64,000 bases of DNA from CAWIJK01 sp963836375. Its GTDB lineage: Bacteria > Actinomycetota > Acidimicrobiia > Acidimicrobiales > RAAP-2. Shown in pieces: positions 8,483-16,935 of this stretch. How positions within the stretch are numbered: position 1 is the first letter of the stretch; each line of letters starts with the position of its first letter. Made by a program: the position numbers and the translations under genes. A model generated the notes under the pieces. The model made no database searches. It was not told where the DNA came from and worked only from the letters and a program-made list of their open reading frames with translations. The stretch lies in the NCBI GenBank assembly GCA_963836375.1, contig CAWIJK010000004.1:372001-436000 (forward strand), given 5' to 3'.

Positions 8483-8483
8483 C

Positions 8484-9365
8484 TCAACGCACCCAGCCCA
8501 CGAGGGCCCGGTCGAGCCCGGCCAGGTCGGTGGTGACCCGCACCTCGCTGAAGCCGAGCCGGTGGGCCAGGGCGGCGGCGGGGGCAGCCTGGTCGGGGGC
8601 CAGCTCGACCACAACCGCCCCGGGACGGCCCAGCCAGGCGGGCGCCCCGGCGAGGACCGCCTCGACGGCGGCCAGACCGGGGGTCCCCTCGGACCCGGCC
8701 CCGGCCACCAGGGCCCGGCGGGGCTCGAGGCGGACACCGGCGTCGAGCCCGCCCCACTCGGCCTCGGCCACATAGGGCGGGTTCGAGACCACCAGGTCGA
8801 CCCGGCCCCGCAGCGCGTCGGGGAGGGCGCAGAACCAGTCGCCCTGGCGAAGGGTCACCCGCTCCGCCGCCCCCGGATGGGTGGCGCCCACGTGCTCACG
8901 GTTGGCCCCGGCCACCTCGAGGGCGTCGGGGTCGGCGTCGGTGGCGAAGACCCGCAGCCCGCCGGGACGCCCGCCGGCCTCGACGGCGATCGACAGGGCG
9001 ATCGCCCCCGAACCGGTCCCGAGGTCGACCACTACGGCGTCGGCCCGGTCGCCCACGACCTGGGCCAGGACCTCGAGGGCGGTCTCCACCACCTGCTCGG
9101 TCTCGGGACGCGGGATGAGGACCCGCCGGTCGACCTGCAGCTCCAAGGAGCGGAAGGCCCACGACCCGAGCACGTACTGGAGCGGCTCGCCGGCCGAGCG
9201 CCGGGCGGCCAGCTCGCCGGCCCGGGCCACCAGCCGGTCGGGGACCGGCTCGGTCGCCCCGCCGCGCGAGTGGGCGGGACCGAGCACGTCGTCGAGCAGC
9301 CAGCGGGCCTCTTGGTTCGAGCCGAGCCGAGCCGTCACCTCGGCCAGGAACTCGTCCCGGGTCAC
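8484..9365 (-). CDS. prmC: Release-factor glutamine N5-methyltransferase
   Basis: PrmC (HemK, 293 residues) methylates the glutamine of the GGQ motif in release factors RF1 and RF2, using S-adenosylmethionine. The SAM motif DLGTGSG is at 114-120, the substrate-binding NPPY is at 195-198, and the N-terminal helical release-factor-binding region precedes them. The lead-in YVLGSWAFRSLELQVDRRVLIPRPETE is typical of the family. It follows prfA by 16 bases, so enzyme and substrate are co-transcribed, and is followed by tsaC after one base. Confidence 0.95.
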   Translation of the reverse strand: MTRDEFLAEVTARLGSNQEARWLLDDVLGPAHSRGGATEPVPDRLVARAGELAARRSAGEPLQYVLGSWAFRSLELQVDRRVLIPRPETEQVVETALEVLAQVVGDRADAVVVDLGTGSGAIALSIAVEAGGRPGGLRVFATDADPDALEVAGANREHVGATHPGAAERVTLRQGDWFCALPDALRGRVDLVVSNPPYVAEAEWGGLDAGVRLEPRRALVAGAGSEGTPGLAAVEAVLAGAPAWLGRPGAVVVELAPDQAAPAAALAHRLGFSEVRVTTDLAGLDRALVGWVR

Positions 9366-9381
9366 CGCGGCGCCCGGCCGG

Positions 9382-10461
9382 TCACGGTCCGGCCCCGTCC
9401 TCTCCGGCCAGCTGGCGGCCGCGCTTGTCGGCCATCAAGGCGTCGGTCAGCTCGTCGAGGTCTCCGGCCAGCACCTGGTCAAGCTTGTGCAGCGTCAGGT
9501 TCACCCGGTGGTCGGTGACCCGGTTCTCCTTGTAGTTGTAGGTCCGGATCTTCTCCGAGCGCCCGCCGCCTCCGACCTGGCTCTTGCGCTGCGCCGCCAG
9601 CTCGGAGGCCCGCCGGTCCTGCTCGGCCTTCAACAGGCGACTCCGCAGCACGGTCATGGCCTTGGCCCGGTTCTGGATCTGGCTCTTCTCGTCCTGCATG
9701 GCGACCACGATCCCGGTCGGCAGGTGGGTGATGCGCACCGCCGAGTCGGTCGTGTTGACCGACTGGCCCCCCGGGCCGGTCGAGCGGTAGACGTCGATCT
9801 TGAGGTCCGCCGGGTCGATGGTCACATCGACCTCGTCGGCCTCGGGCAGCACCGTCACCGTCGCCGCCGACGTGTGCACCCGGCCCTTGGACTCGGTCAC
9901 CGGCACCCGTTGGACCCGGTGCGGACCGCCCTCCTGTTCGAGCCGGCTCCACGCATCACGGCCCTTCACGACGAAGACGACCTCGTTGAGCCCATCGCGC
10001 TCGGAGGGGTTCAGCGACAGCACCTCGGTCTTCCAACCCCTCTGGGCCGCGTAGCGCTGGTACATGGTGAACAGGTCCCGGGCGAAGAGGTTGGCCTCCT
10101 CGCCGCCCTCGGCCCCGCGGATCTCGAGAATCACGTTGCGCCCGTCGTTGGGGTCCTTGGGCAGCAAGAGGGTGTTGAGGCGCTCGCCCAGCTCGGCGAT
10201 CGCCAGCTCGGCCGAGGCCACCTCGGCCTGGACGACGTCGCGGTCGTCGCCCGAGAGATCGGTGAGCATGGTCCGCGCCGTCCCCAGGTCGGCCCGGGCC
10301 TGACCGAGCTCGCGCCAGGTGGCGACCACCTCGCTCAGCTCCTTGTGCCGGCGCGAGAGGTCCCGCAGGCGGGACGGGTCGGACGCGGTCGTCGGTTCGG
10401 CCAGCTCGGCCTCCACCGCGGCGAACTCCTCTTCGAGCGCCGCCAGCCGGTCGTCGAGCAC
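9382..10461 (-). CDS. prfA: Peptide chain release factor 1
   Basis: RF1 (359 residues) reads UAA and UAG and triggers hydrolysis of peptidyl-tRNA. The tripeptide anticodon PVT is at 187-189 (HRVQRVPVTES), which distinguishes it from RF2, and the catalytic GGQ is at 231-233 (STGPGGQSVN). The start is GTG, without a ribosome binding site, 6 bases after a TAACCT hexamer (10473-10468). A separate leaderless promoter inside the rpmE-prfA gap is therefore likely, in addition to readthrough from rho-rpmE. Confidence 0.96.
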   Translation of the reverse strand: MLDDRLAALEEEFAAVEAELAEPTTASDPSRLRDLSRRHKELSEVVATWRELGQARADLGTARTMLTDLSGDDRDVVQAEVASAELAIAELGERLNTLLLPKDPNDGRNVILEIRGAEGGEEANLFARDLFTMYQRYAAQRGWKTEVLSLNPSERDGLNEVVFVVKGRDAWSRLEQEGGPHRVQRVPVTESKGRVHTSAATVTVLPEADEVDVTIDPADLKIDVYRSTGPGGQSVNTTDSAVRITHLPTGIVVAMQDEKSQIQNRAKAMTVLRSRLLKAEQDRRASELAAQRKSQVGGGGRSEKIRTYNYKENRVTDHRVNLTLHKLDQVLAGDLDELTDALMADKRGRQLAGEDGAGP

Positions 10462-10467
10462 GGGCTC

Positions 10468-10473
10468 AGGTTA
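10468..10473 (-). promoter_or_regulatory. -10 hexamer for leaderless prfA transcript
   Basis: TAACCT on the minus strand, ending 6 bases before the prfA GTG. The spacing puts the predicted transcription start at or beside the start codon. Confidence 0.5.
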
Positions 10474-10529
10474 CGCGGGGCGCTGAGCCGGCCGGGGGCC
10501 TGGGCACGGCCCGGTCGGGCCGGCGCCGC

Positions 10530-10754
10530 TCAGGTCGATTTGGCCGGCTTCTTGGTCCGGGCCCCGTAGCGGCGCTGGAAGCGCTCCACCCGGCCGCCCG
10601 AGTCGACCAGCTTCTGCTTGCCGGTGAAGAAGGGGTGGCACTCGTTGCAGAGCTCGACGTGGAGGTCGGGCTTGGTCGAGCGGGTCGTGAACGTGTTGCC
10701 GCACGAGCACCTGACGGTCGCCTCGACATAGGTGGGGTGGGTGTCAGCCTTCAT
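10530..10754 (-). CDS. rpmE: 50S ribosomal protein L31, zinc-binding form
   Basis: L31 (74 residues) sits on the large ribosomal subunit near the intersubunit bridge. The zinc-ribbon form is shown by the cysteine pair in RCSCGNTF and the second pair in ELCNECHPFFTG. I chose the ATG at 10754 because a GGAG site lies 7 bases upstream; a GTG directly before it is in frame but less well placed, and an ATG at 10759 is out of frame. The long basic end (RRYGARTKKPAKST) is usual for actinobacterial L31. It follows rho, as in many Gram-positive genomes. Confidence 0.95.
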   Translation of the reverse strand: MKADTHPTYVEATVRCSCGNTFTTRSTKPDLHVELCNECHPFFTGKQKLVDSGGRVERFQRRYGARTKKPAKST

Positions 10755-10833
10755 CACATCGCTCCGAATCGCTGGGTGGCGGACAGTCTAAGGCGCCGGC
10801 GCCCGCCCGTATTCCCGTGCCGGCGGGGCCCGG

Positions 10834-12603
10834 TCAGTTGTTGGGGGTGGGACCCTTGGCGATCTCGGCCAGGAACTCGTCGTTGCTGGCCGTGGTCCGG
10901 ATCTTGTCCATGAGCAGCTCGAGGCCCGCCGCCGCGTTCCCCTCGTTGGCCAGGGCGTTGAGCACCCGCCGGAGCTTCCAGACCTGCTGGAGCTGGCCCC
11001 GGTCGAAGAGGAGTTCCTCGTGGCGGGTCGAGCTGGCGTTGACGTCGATCGACGGGTAGAGCCGGCGCTCGGCCAGCCGCCGGTCCAGCCGCAGCTCCAT
11101 GTTCCCGGTGCCCTTGAACTCCTCGAAGATCACCTCGTCCATCTTCGAGCCGGTCTCGACCAGGGCGGTGGCCAGGATGGTGAGCGAACCCCCCTCTTCG
11201 ATGTTGCGGGCCGCCCCGAAGAACTTCTTGGGCGGGTAGAGGGCTCCCGAGTCGACGCCGCCGGACATGATCCGGCCGGTCGCCGGGGCAGCCAGGTTGT
11301 AGGCGCGGGCCAGCCGGGTAATGCCGTCGAGGATGATCACCACGTCCTGGCCCCGCTCCACCAGCCGCTTGGCCCGCTCGATGGCCAGCTCGGCCACCGA
11401 GGTGTGCTCGTCGGAGGGGCGGTCGAAGGTGGAGGCCACCACCTCGCCGCGTACCGACCGACGCATGTCGGTGACCTCCTCGGGGCGCTCGTCCACCAGC
11501 AGCACCATGAGGTGCACCTCGGGGTTGTTGGCCTCGATGGAGTGGGCGATCTGCTTGACCACGGTGGTCTTGCCGGCCTTGGGGGGTGAGACGATCATCC
11601 CCCGCTGGCCCTTCCCGATCGGCGAGAGCAGGTCGACGATCCGCACCGCCACGTTGTCCTTGTCCCCCGGACGCTCGAGGACCAGGCGGCTGTCGGGGAA
11701 CAGAGGGGTCAGGTCCTCGAAGCGGGGCCGGTTGCGGGCCTCTTCGGGGTCCAGGCTCGACACGGTGTCGATGCGGAGCAGCGCCGGGTACTTCTCGTTG
11801 TTCGACGCCGGCCGGCAGGCGCCCTCGATGTAGTCGCCCCGGCGCAGCGCGAAGCGCCGAGCCTGTGAGATCGAGACGTAGACGTCCTTGTTCGACGGCA
11901 GGTAGCCGTCGCAGCGGAGGAACCCGTAGCCCTCGTCGCGCAGGTCGAGCAGGCCCCGGACTTCCACCAGCTCACCCTGGTAGGCCGCCTCCTGGTTGGA
12001 CCCCCCCTGCAGTTCGCCCCCCGCACCGCGCTCGCGACCCCGGCGGCGGCGGCCGCGGCGGTTGCCCGCCTCGACGTTGCCCGGTTGGTTGGAGTGCTGC
12101 TGGCGGTTCTGCTGACCCCCGGACCGCTGGTTGCCCTGCCCCGCCCGGTCGTTGCCCCGGGCCTGGCCCGGGCCCTGGCCGTGGTCGGGCCCGCCGGCCG
12201 GGACGGCCTCGCCCCCGTCGGCCGCCGCGGGGGACCCGCCGGAGTCGTCGGCGGTGGTGACCCCGTCGCCACCCGAGGCGGTGTCATCGGTCTTGGTCGC
12301 CGTGGCCACGGCGCCCGGGCCCTCGGGACCCTCGTCACCGGCCCCGCCGGCCTCTCCGACCGACGCGGCCCGGCGGGCGGTCGACCGGGCCCCGTTGGAC
12401 CCGGTCCCGTTGGACCCGTCGCCGTTGCCCGAAGCGCCCCCCTCGGACCCGGTCACCCCGGTGGCCTCCAGGATCTGGTCGATGATGTCCGCCTTCTTGG
12501 TGCGTGACGTCGTCTTGAGGGACATCGCCTGGGCGATGGCGTGGAGCTCCTCGCGCTCTTTGCTTTCGAGCACCGACCGTTCGAGCTGCTGTCCGGCAGT
12601 CAT
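10834..12603 (-). CDS. rho: Transcription termination factor Rho, with long N-terminal insert
   Basis: Rho (589 residues, far longer than the 419 of E. coli) is the hexameric RNA-dependent helicase that ends transcription. The N-terminal Rho-N helical domain covers about residues 1-50. A roughly 140-residue low-complexity insert rich in Gly, Asn, Gln, Asp and Arg follows (with GRRRRGRERG), then the RNA-binding cold-shock domain (RDEGYGFLRCDGYLPS) and the RecA-like ATPase with Walker A PPKAGKT at 340-346. Such inserts are known in actinobacterial Rho and add RNA affinity. A GAGA-type ribosome binding site precedes the ATG, and a good promoter lies 184 bases upstream. Confidence 0.97.
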   Translation of the reverse strand: MTAGQQLERSVLESKEREELHAIAQAMSLKTTSRTKKADIIDQILEATGVTGSEGGASGNGDGSNGTGSNGARSTARRAASVGEAGGAGDEGPEGPGAVATATKTDDTASGGDGVTTADDSGGSPAAADGGEAVPAGGPDHGQGPGQARGNDRAGQGNQRSGGQQNRQQHSNQPGNVEAGNRRGRRRRGRERGAGGELQGGSNQEAAYQGELVEVRGLLDLRDEGYGFLRCDGYLPSNKDVYVSISQARRFALRRGDYIEGACRPASNNEKYPALLRIDTVSSLDPEEARNRPRFEDLTPLFPDSRLVLERPGDKDNVAVRIVDLLSPIGKGQRGMIVSPPKAGKTTVVKQIAHSIEANNPEVHLMVLLVDERPEEVTDMRRSVRGEVVASTFDRPSDEHTSVAELAIERAKRLVERGQDVVIILDGITRLARAYNLAAPATGRIMSGGVDSGALYPPKKFFGAARNIEEGGSLTILATALVETGSKMDEVIFEEFKGTGNMELRLDRRLAERRLYPSIDVNASSTRHEELLFDRGQLQQVWKLRRVLNALANEGNAAAGLELLMDKIRTTASNDEFLAEIAKGPTPNN

Positions 12604-12733
12604 CGGTCTCCTATCTCATCAGGGGCCGTAGCGGATGTGACGGTGTCACGCCGGTACGGAAACACAGGGAGTCTGGGAGAAGGAAGGCGCTGAGCGGTCC
12701 CGCCCCCAATCGCCACCGGCTTCGGCACCGGCG

Positions 12734-12750
12734 GGATCGTCTTACGATCC
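12734..12750 (-). promoter_or_regulatory. Hairpin in the rho mRNA leader
   Basis: A perfect 7-bp stem (GGATCGT / ACGATCC) with a 3-base loop lies about 30 bases into the predicted rho leader. A second small stem (GTGAC / GTCAC, loop of 3) is at 12637-12649. There is no U-tract, so neither looks like a simple terminator. Autogenous control of rho through its leader is known in other bacteria; a role here is only inferred. Confidence 0.35.
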
Positions 12751-12786
12751 GCGACGGACGCTCCGAGGCGCAGGTGGGATGGACAC

Positions 12787-12815
12787 ATCCTAGCGGGTCT
12801 GTGCGATCGCGGCAA
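12787..12815 (-). promoter_or_regulatory. Predicted rho promoter
   Basis: On the minus strand a -35 TTGCCG (12815-12810) and a -10 TAGGAT (12792-12787) are separated by 17 bases, an ideal spacing. Transcription would start near 12780 and give a leader of about 175 bases before the rho ATG. Confidence 0.6.
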
Positions 12816-12848
12816 CACTCCCGGCCGGCCGCCGGCGCCGGCCCGGGT

Positions 12849-13892
12849 CTAGGTCCCGAGCTCGCGCAGGATGGCCCCGAGGTCGGCGTCGACCACCTCG
12901 GGCACCGAGATCTGGCTGATGGCCAGGTCGGGGTCCTTCAGGCCGTGACCGGTCAGGACGCACACCACGGTGGACCCGGCCGGGGCCCCGGCCTTGAGCA
13001 GGCCGGCCACCGAGGCCGCCGAGGCCGCCTCGCAGAACACCGACTCCTCCTCGGCCAAGAACCGGTAGGCGGCCAGGATCTCGTCGTCGGTCACCGAGTC
13101 GATGGCCCCCCCCGACTCCGACGCCGCCGCCGTGGCCGAATACCAGCTGGCCGGGTTGCCGATGCGGATGGCGGTGGCCACCGTGTGCGGTTCGTCGACG
13201 GGGTGACCGAGCACGATCGGGGCCGCGCCGGCCGCCTGGAAGCCGAGCATCCGCGGGAGCCGGGTCGAGCGACCGGCCGCCTTGTACTCGAGATAGCCGC
13301 GCCAGTAGGCGGTGATATTGCCGGCGTTGCCGACCGGGATGCAGTGGATGTCGGGGGCGTCGCCGAGCACGTCGACCACCTCGAAGGCGCCGGTCTTCTG
13401 GCCCTCGATCCGGTGCGGGTTCACCGAGTTCACCACCGTGACCGGCGCGTGCTTCGGGAGGTCCCGCACGATCGCCAGGGCCTCGTCGAAGTTGCCCCGG
13501 ACCTGGAGGACCCGGGCCCCGTGGATCAGGGCCTGGGCCAGCTTGCCCAGGGCGATGTGCCCTTCGGGGATCAGCACGGCGCAGGTGAGGCCGGCCCGTG
13601 CCGCGTAGGCGGCGGCCGACGCCGAGGTGTTGCCGGTGGAGGCGCACACGACGGCCTTGGCCCCCTCCTCGGTGGCCTTGGAGATGGCCATGGTCATCCC
13701 CCGGTCCTTGAACGACCCGGTCGGGTTGGCCCCCTCCACCTTGAGCCAGACCTGCGAACCCACCCGCTCGGAGAGCCGGGGGGCCGGCACCAGGGGCGTA
13801 CCGCCCTCGAGCAGGGTGACCACCGGCGTCGCCGCGTCCACCGGGAGGAACTCCCGGTACTCCTCGACGACGCCACGCCAACCCGCGCCCAC
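12849..13892 (-). CDS. thrC: Threonine synthase
   Basis: ThrC (347 residues) is the PLP enzyme that turns O-phosphohomoserine into threonine. The cofactor lysine is Lys62 in NPTGSFKDRG, and the phosphate-binding loop of the cofactor is in IPVGNAGNITAYW. It starts 2 bases after the hom stop, so the two are co-transcribed. In mycobacteria thrB (homoserine kinase), which makes its substrate, lies directly after thrC; here rho comes next and no thrB is in the window, so the kinase must be encoded elsewhere. Confidence 0.95.
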   Translation of the reverse strand: MGAGWRGVVEEYREFLPVDAATPVVTLLEGGTPLVPAPRLSERVGSQVWLKVEGANPTGSFKDRGMTMAISKATEEGAKAVVCASTGNTSASAAAYAARAGLTCAVLIPEGHIALGKLAQALIHGARVLQVRGNFDEALAIVRDLPKHAPVTVVNSVNPHRIEGQKTGAFEVVDVLGDAPDIHCIPVGNAGNITAYWRGYLEYKAAGRSTRLPRMLGFQAAGAAPIVLGHPVDEPHTVATAIRIGNPASWYSATAAASESGGAIDSVTDDEILAAYRFLAEEESVFCEAASAASVAGLLKAGAPAGSTVVCVLTGHGLKDPDLAISQISVPEVVDADLGAILRELGT

Positions 13893-13894
13893 GT

Positions 13895-15232
13895 TCAGCC
13901 CCCGGCCGCGACGGGTCCGGCGTCGTCGTCGGCCCCGATGACCCGCAACACACCACCGATCCGGTCCACCGACTGCAGCCGACCGAGATCGTCGAGGGTG
14001 GCCTGCACGTCGCCCTCGCGGGCGGTGTGGGTGAGGAAGATCAGGCGGGCCTCGTCGCCCAGCCCCACCTGTTCCATGGCCTTAATCGACACGTCGTGGT
14101 TGCCGAACACGGTGGCCACCGCGGCGAGCACCCCGGGACGGTCGAACACCTCGAGGCTGAGGTAGAAGGCCGAGTGCAGCTCGCTCACCGGCCGGATCCG
14201 CACCGCATTGCGGCGGGGCGCCGGCGCGGGGGCTCCGGCCCGCAGGTTGCGGGCGGCGTCGATCAGGTCGCCCAGCACGGCGCTGGCCGACGGCGCGCCG
14301 CCGGCCCCCCGCCCGTACAACATGAGCTCACCGCAGGCCTCGCCCTCGACGAACACCGCGTTGAAGGCGCCGCGCACCGAGGCCAGCGGATGCGAGCGGG
14401 GCACCATGGCCGGGTGCACCCGCACCGAGATGTCGGGGCCGCCGTCGACGAGCTCGGCCACCGCCAACAGCTTGACCACGTAACCGAGCCGCCCCGCGAA
14501 GGCCACGTCGACGGCCTGGACGGCGGTGATCCCCTCCCGCTGGACGTCGGCCGCCACCACGTCGCCGCCAAAGGCGAGCCCGGCCAGGATGGCCGCCTTC
14601 GCCGCGGCGTCGTCCCCCTCGACGTCGGCCGAGGGGTCCCGCTCGGCCAGGCCCAGCCGCTGGGCCTCGGCCAGCGCCTCGGCGTAGTCCATCCCCTCGT
14701 CACCCATCCGGGTCAGGATGAAGTTGGTGGTGCCGTTGACGATGCCCATCACCCGGGCGACCCGCTCGCCGGCGAGGGACTCGCGCAGGGGGCGGATGAC
14801 CGGGACGGCGCCGGCCACCGCGGCCTCGTAGAGGAGGTCCACCCCGTTGGCCGCCGCCAGGTCGGCCAGCTCGGCCCCGTACTCGGCCATCAGCGCCTTG
14901 TTCCCGGTCACGACCGGCCGGCCGGCCCGAAGGGCCGCCTCGACCAGCGGACGGGCCGGGTCCAGCCCGCCGATCAGTTCGACCACCACGTCGACGTCGG
15001 CCCGCTCGACCAAGGCCTTGGCGTCTTCGGTCAACAGGTCGTCGGGCGGGTTGAACGCCCGGGCCCGGGACCGGTCGGCGACCGCCACCCCGGCCAGCTC
15101 GAGGCGGATCCCGGTGCGCCCGGCGATCTCGTCCCCCCTGGTGGTGAGCAGCTCGGCCAGAGCCCCGCCGACGTTGCCGCAGCCGAGCAGGGCCACCCGC
15201 ACGGGGGCGTTCGGGTCCGGGGTGCGGGTCAC
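13895..15232 (-). CDS. hom: Homoserine dehydrogenase with ACT domain
   Basis: Hom (445 residues) reduces aspartate semialdehyde to homoserine with NAD(P)H, at the branch towards threonine and methionine. The dinucleotide-binding GCGNVGG is at 17-23. The catalytic domain includes a NKALMAEYGAELADL stretch and GTTNFILTRM. The C-terminal 90 residues (from about 350, HSAFYLSLEVFDRPGVLA) form an ACT domain, which usually gives feedback inhibition by threonine. The GTG start is 6 bases after a TAGCGT hexamer (15244-15239) with no ribosome binding site, so the hom-thrC transcript is probably leaderless. Confidence 0.95.
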   Translation of the reverse strand: MTRTPDPNAPVRVALLGCGNVGGALAELLTTRGDEIAGRTGIRLELAGVAVADRSRARAFNPPDDLLTEDAKALVERADVDVVVELIGGLDPARPLVEAALRAGRPVVTGNKALMAEYGAELADLAAANGVDLLYEAAVAGAVPVIRPLRESLAGERVARVMGIVNGTTNFILTRMGDEGMDYAEALAEAQRLGLAERDPSADVEGDDAAAKAAILAGLAFGGDVVAADVQREGITAVQAVDVAFAGRLGYVVKLLAVAELVDGGPDISVRVHPAMVPRSHPLASVRGAFNAVFVEGEACGELMLYGRGAGGAPSASAVLGDLIDAARNLRAGAPAPAPRRNAVRIRPVSELHSAFYLSLEVFDRPGVLAAVATVFGNHDVSIKAMEQVGLGDEARLIFLTHTAREGDVQATLDDLGRLQSVDRIGGVLRVIGADDDAGPVAAGG

Positions 15233-15320
15233 CCGGCCACGCTACCTTTCCCGCCGGGGTCCTCCGAGGCCCACGCGCCGCCGGGCCGAGCACCGCACGA
15301 GCGCGCGGCCGCCGGGCCCG

Positions 15321-16655
15321 TCAGGCGTCCAGACGGAGCAGGTCCTCGACCGTCTCGCCCCGGACCACCACCCGGGCCCGGCCGTCGGCCACGAACAGGA
15401 CCGGGGGCCGGGGCACCTTGTTGTAGTTGGAGGCCATCGAGTAGCCGTAGGCCCCGGTGACCGGGGTGGCCAGGACGTCGCCCACCTCGAGGTCGGCCGG
15501 CAACCGGCCGTCGGCCACCACCACGTCGCCCGACTCGCAGTGCTTGCCCACCACCCGGACCGCCCGGGGCCGCGGTGCGCTCACCGCCCGGGCCAAGAAC
15601 GCCTCGTAACCGCTGCCGTAGAGGACCGGGCGGGGATTGTCGCTCATCCCCCCGTCGACGGCCACGTAGGTCCGGATGCCGGGCAGCTCCTTGACGGTGC
15701 CCACCGTGTAGAGGGTGATCCCGGCCGTGGCCACGATGGCCCGACCCGGCTCGGCCGTGATCCGGGTGCTCCCAGGCACCCCCATCTTGGCGCAGGCCTC
15801 CCGGCTGGCCGCAGCCCACGCCGCCTCGTCGAAGGACTCCTCCCCGTTGACGTAGGCCACCCCGAGGCCGCCGCCGACCACCAGTTCACCGAGGCCCAGG
15901 GGGGCGAAGAAGGCGGCCACCGTCTCGGCCGCCTCCTCGAAGTGCCCGACGTCGAAGACCTGGCTCCCGATGTGGGCGTGTACGCCCACCAGCTCGACGC
16001 CGGCCAGGAGCTCGAGGGCGGCCACCGCCTCGGCCGCCGCGCCCGAGGCCACCGAGAAGCCGAACTTGGTGTCCTCCTGGCCGGTGCGCACGAACTCGTG
16101 CGTGTGGACCTCCACGCCGGGCGTGACGCGCACGAGGACCTTGGGGCGCGCTCTGGCCGTCGGCGAATCGGTCAGTCGGCCCAAGCGGGCCACCTCGTCG
16201 AACGAGTCGACCACGATCCGGCCGACCCCGGCCGACAGGGCTGCGGTCAACTCGGCGACGGACTTGTTGTTGCCGTGCATGACCAGGCGGTCCGCCGGGA
16301 CCCCCGCCGACAGGGCCACCGCCAGCTCGCCCCCGGTGGCCACGTCGAGGCACATCCCCTCCTCGTGGGCCAAGGCGGCCATGGCCCGGCACAAGAAGGC
16401 CTTCGTGGCGTAGGCCACACCGTCGCCCCAGGCGGCGACCGCCTCCCTACAGCGCGCCCGCAGGTGGGCCTCGTCGTAGACGAACAACGGGGTCCCGTAC
16501 TCGCCGGCCAGGTCCACCAGGTCGATCCCGCCCACCTTCAGGTGGCCGTCGGGTCCGGTCTCGGCGGTGAGGGGCAGCAGGTGGCGCTCGGGGGGCGACG
16601 AGGCCACGTCGGGCGCGTCGCCGTCGGTCTCGGCGCGTCGAGTGGGTCGGGCCAC
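15321..16655 (-). CDS. lysA: Diaminopimelate decarboxylase
   Basis: LysA (444 residues) removes CO2 from meso-diaminopimelate to give lysine, the last step of the pathway. It has the alanine-racemase-like fold with the PLP lysine Lys85 (YATKAFLCR) and the cysteine motif GKHCESGD near the C-terminal active site. The frame stays open further upstream, across the tRNA gene, but I chose the GTG at 16655: it lies 8 bases after a TATCCT hexamer and needs no overlap with the tRNA. The about 30 residues before the conserved core look disordered, so a later start is possible. Confidence 0.93.
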   Translation of the reverse strand: MARPTRRAETDGDAPDVASSPPERHLLPLTAETGPDGHLKVGGIDLVDLAGEYGTPLFVYDEAHLRARCREAVAAWGDGVAYATKAFLCRAMAALAHEEGMCLDVATGGELAVALSAGVPADRLVMHGNNKSVAELTAALSAGVGRIVVDSFDEVARLGRLTDSPTARARPKVLVRVTPGVEVHTHEFVRTGQEDTKFGFSVASGAAAEAVAALELLAGVELVGVHAHIGSQVFDVGHFEEAAETVAAFFAPLGLGELVVGGGLGVAYVNGEESFDEAAWAAASREACAKMGVPGSTRITAEPGRAIVATAGITLYTVGTVKELPGIRTYVAVDGGMSDNPRPVLYGSGYEAFLARAVSAPRPRAVRVVGKHCESGDVVVADGRLPADLEVGDVLATPVTGAYGYSMASNYNKVPRPPVLFVADGRARVVVRGETVEDLLRLDA

Positions 16656-16735
16656 AGACGTGCAGGATACGGCACGCTCACCCGAGGGCCGGCGGGACGC
16701 CGGTCCCCCTGCGGGTACAGTTGACCCCTGCTCGG

Positions 16736-16807
16736 GCCCCAGTAGCTCAGCGGATAGAGCACCGGCCTCCGGAGCCGGGTGCGCAGGTTCAAGTCCTGCC
16801 TGGGGCG
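16736..16807 (+). tRNA. tRNA-Arg, anticodon CCG
   Basis: A full cloverleaf can be folded by hand: a 7-bp acceptor stem (GCCCCAG/CTGGGGC), 4-bp D stem, 5-bp anticodon stem with loop CTCCGGA (anticodon CCG at 16769-16771), a 4-base variable region and a 5-bp T stem with the loop TTCAAGT. The discriminator is G. CCA is not encoded (the next bases are CAC), so it must be added after transcription. TACAGT at 16716-16721 could be its -10 box. It reads the CGG codon, abundant in this GC-rich genome. Confidence 0.95.
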
Positions 16808-16935
16808 CACTTGCCGGGGGCCCAGCACAGTGCGGTTGCTGGCCCCGACGTCCTCTCCATGCGAACACCGCGCGCCGAGGCCATTTCGCGACGTCGGGGA
16901 CCCCGAGTCCCCAGCACGCTGGAGTATCGTTCGGC

